Position numbers and translations under genes: made by a program. This document shows, in pieces, positions 63,493 through 64,000 of a stretch of 64,000 bases of DNA (the first letter of the stretch is position 1; the number at the start of each line of letters is the position of its first letter). This DNA is from Hyphomicrobiales bacterium. Its GTDB lineage: Bacteria > Pseudomonadota > Alphaproteobacteria > Rhizobiales > Rhizobiaceae. The DNA lies in contig UBZT01000009.1 in the NCBI GenBank assembly GCA_900470155.1, positions 1,013,524 to 1,077,523 on the forward strand, in the 5' to 3' direction. The notes beneath the pieces are model-generated. The model had not been told where the DNA came from, searched no databases, and saw only the letters and a program-made list of their open reading frames with translations.

Positions 63493-64000
63493 CGGCTGCG
63501 CGTCCTCGGGTCAAGCATGCGGTACAGAACGTCCGACAGGAGATTGATGGCGATGAATACGGAACCGATGACAATGGTCCCGCCGAGCACCGCATTCATG
63601 TCGGCATTCTGCAGCGAATTTGTGATGTAGAGGCCAAGGCCCGGCCAGGAGAAGATCGTCTCCGTCAACACGGAACCTTCCAGCAGGCCGGCATAGGAGA
63701 GTGCGATCACGGTGAGCAGCGGCACGGCGGCATTGCGCAGCGCATGGAACCAGATGATCCGCGTTTCCGACAGACCCTTTGCCCGGGCCGCGACGATATA
63801 TTCCTGCGAAAGCTCGTTCAGCATGAAGGAGCGTGTCATGCGGCTGATATAGGCGAGCGAAAAATACCCGAGCAGCGCGCCCGGCAGGATGATGTGGCGG
63901 AACAGGTCCCACAACACGTCCCACTGCCGCTGCATGGCGGCGTCGAGAAGGTAGAAGCCGGTGACCGGCGTGAAGCTGTATTCATAGACGATATCGACGC
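63489..64000 (-). CDS. Dpp/Nik-type ABC transporter permease, DppB/NikB-like, 5' end outside window
   Basis: About 170 C-terminal residues are visible, and the frame is open to base 64000. The family loop YIVAARAKGLSETRIIWFHALRNAAVPLLT is clear, as is TETIFSWPGLGLYITNSLQNADMNAVLGGTIV, with the ending DVLYRMLDPRTRSR. An ATG at 63935 is internal; coding continues upstream through YEYSFTPVTGFYLLDAA. The binding protein is expected just outside the window. Confidence 0.92.
   Translation of the reverse strand, partial: VDIVYEYSFTPVTGFYLLDAAMQRQWDVLWDLFRHIILPGALLGYFSLAYISRMTRSFMLNELSQEYIVAARAKGLSETRIIWFHALRNAAVPLLTVIALSYAGLLEGSVLTETIFSWPGLGLYITNSLQNADMNAVLGGTIVIGSVFIAINLLSDVLYRMLDPRTRSR

Overview
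The window reads as a chromosomal (or chromid) segment of an alphaproteobacterium of the family Rhizobiaceae (Rhizobium/Agrobacterium/Ensifer group; genus not resolved). The grounds are the high-GC coding style, the dense set of ABC importers for sugars, polyamines and peptides, an ExoD-family gene, sitABCD, a MaoC-phosphotransacetylase fusion, an EryD-like SorC regulator, and intergenic mosaic repeats of the kind known from rhizobia. No rRNA, tRNA, CRISPR array, prophage or insertion sequence was seen.

Layout. 1-355 holds a GrpB-family gene cut by the window edge. 385-9542 is a sugar locus: a minus-strand run of ABC ATPase, permease, binding protein, sugar isomerase-like protein, Gfo/Idh/MocA oxidoreductase and GH1 beta-glucosidase, divergent from a LacI-type regulator. 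Two tandem dyads lie in the divergent gap and related LacI-type sites lie inside the run. 9808-13883 is a xylose cluster on the minus strand: LacI regulator, xylB, xylA. 14013-17672 is an EmrAB-type efflux pair divergent from a TetR regulator. 17799-20489 encodes a TerC-family protein and an SLC13-type permease with RCK_C domains. 20967-24086 encodes GltX and class II LysRS. 24162-25748 is a His/Ala/Gly-rich membrane-anchored protein divergent from sitABCD (26004-29638). 29687-31672 is a DMT exporter gene divergent from a LysR regulator.

31675-32355 is an orphan gene with an Rx4H (HEPN-like) motif. 32484-38026 is a putrescine-type ABC importer plus aldehyde dehydrogenase (ydcSTUV-patD type). 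38071-39216 is an orphan PIN-like nuclease gene. Then come an SH3-like secreted protein, transaldolase divergent from a SorC regulator, an AraC-MGMT fusion, a DUF2244 protein, endonuclease III, an EI24/CysZ-type membrane protein, a nitrilase-superfamily amidohydrolase and an ExoD-family protein (39387-46732). 46851-53916 is a peptide-type ABC system: a fused double ATPase and an M20 amidohydrolase on minus, divergent from a binding protein and two permeases on plus. 54384-55508 is a second orphan Rx4H gene in an AT-richer, gene-poor stretch. 55918-60937 encodes a P1-family (S58) peptidase, MaoC-Pta, AckA and a PhnM-type hydrolase. 60984 to the end is a second Dpp/Nik-type ABC importer on the minus strand, running off the right edge.

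How the parts fit. Most of the window is nutrient capture with local transcriptional control, typical of a soil or plant-associated bacterium. The ordinary genes are mostly in well-packed operons with ATGA overlaps. The least explained parts are three single-gene insertions with different base composition that carry RNase-like signatures (two HEPN-like, one PIN-like), and the His-rich membrane protein sharing a control region with sitABCD. I found no multi-gene system that I can defend as wholly new.
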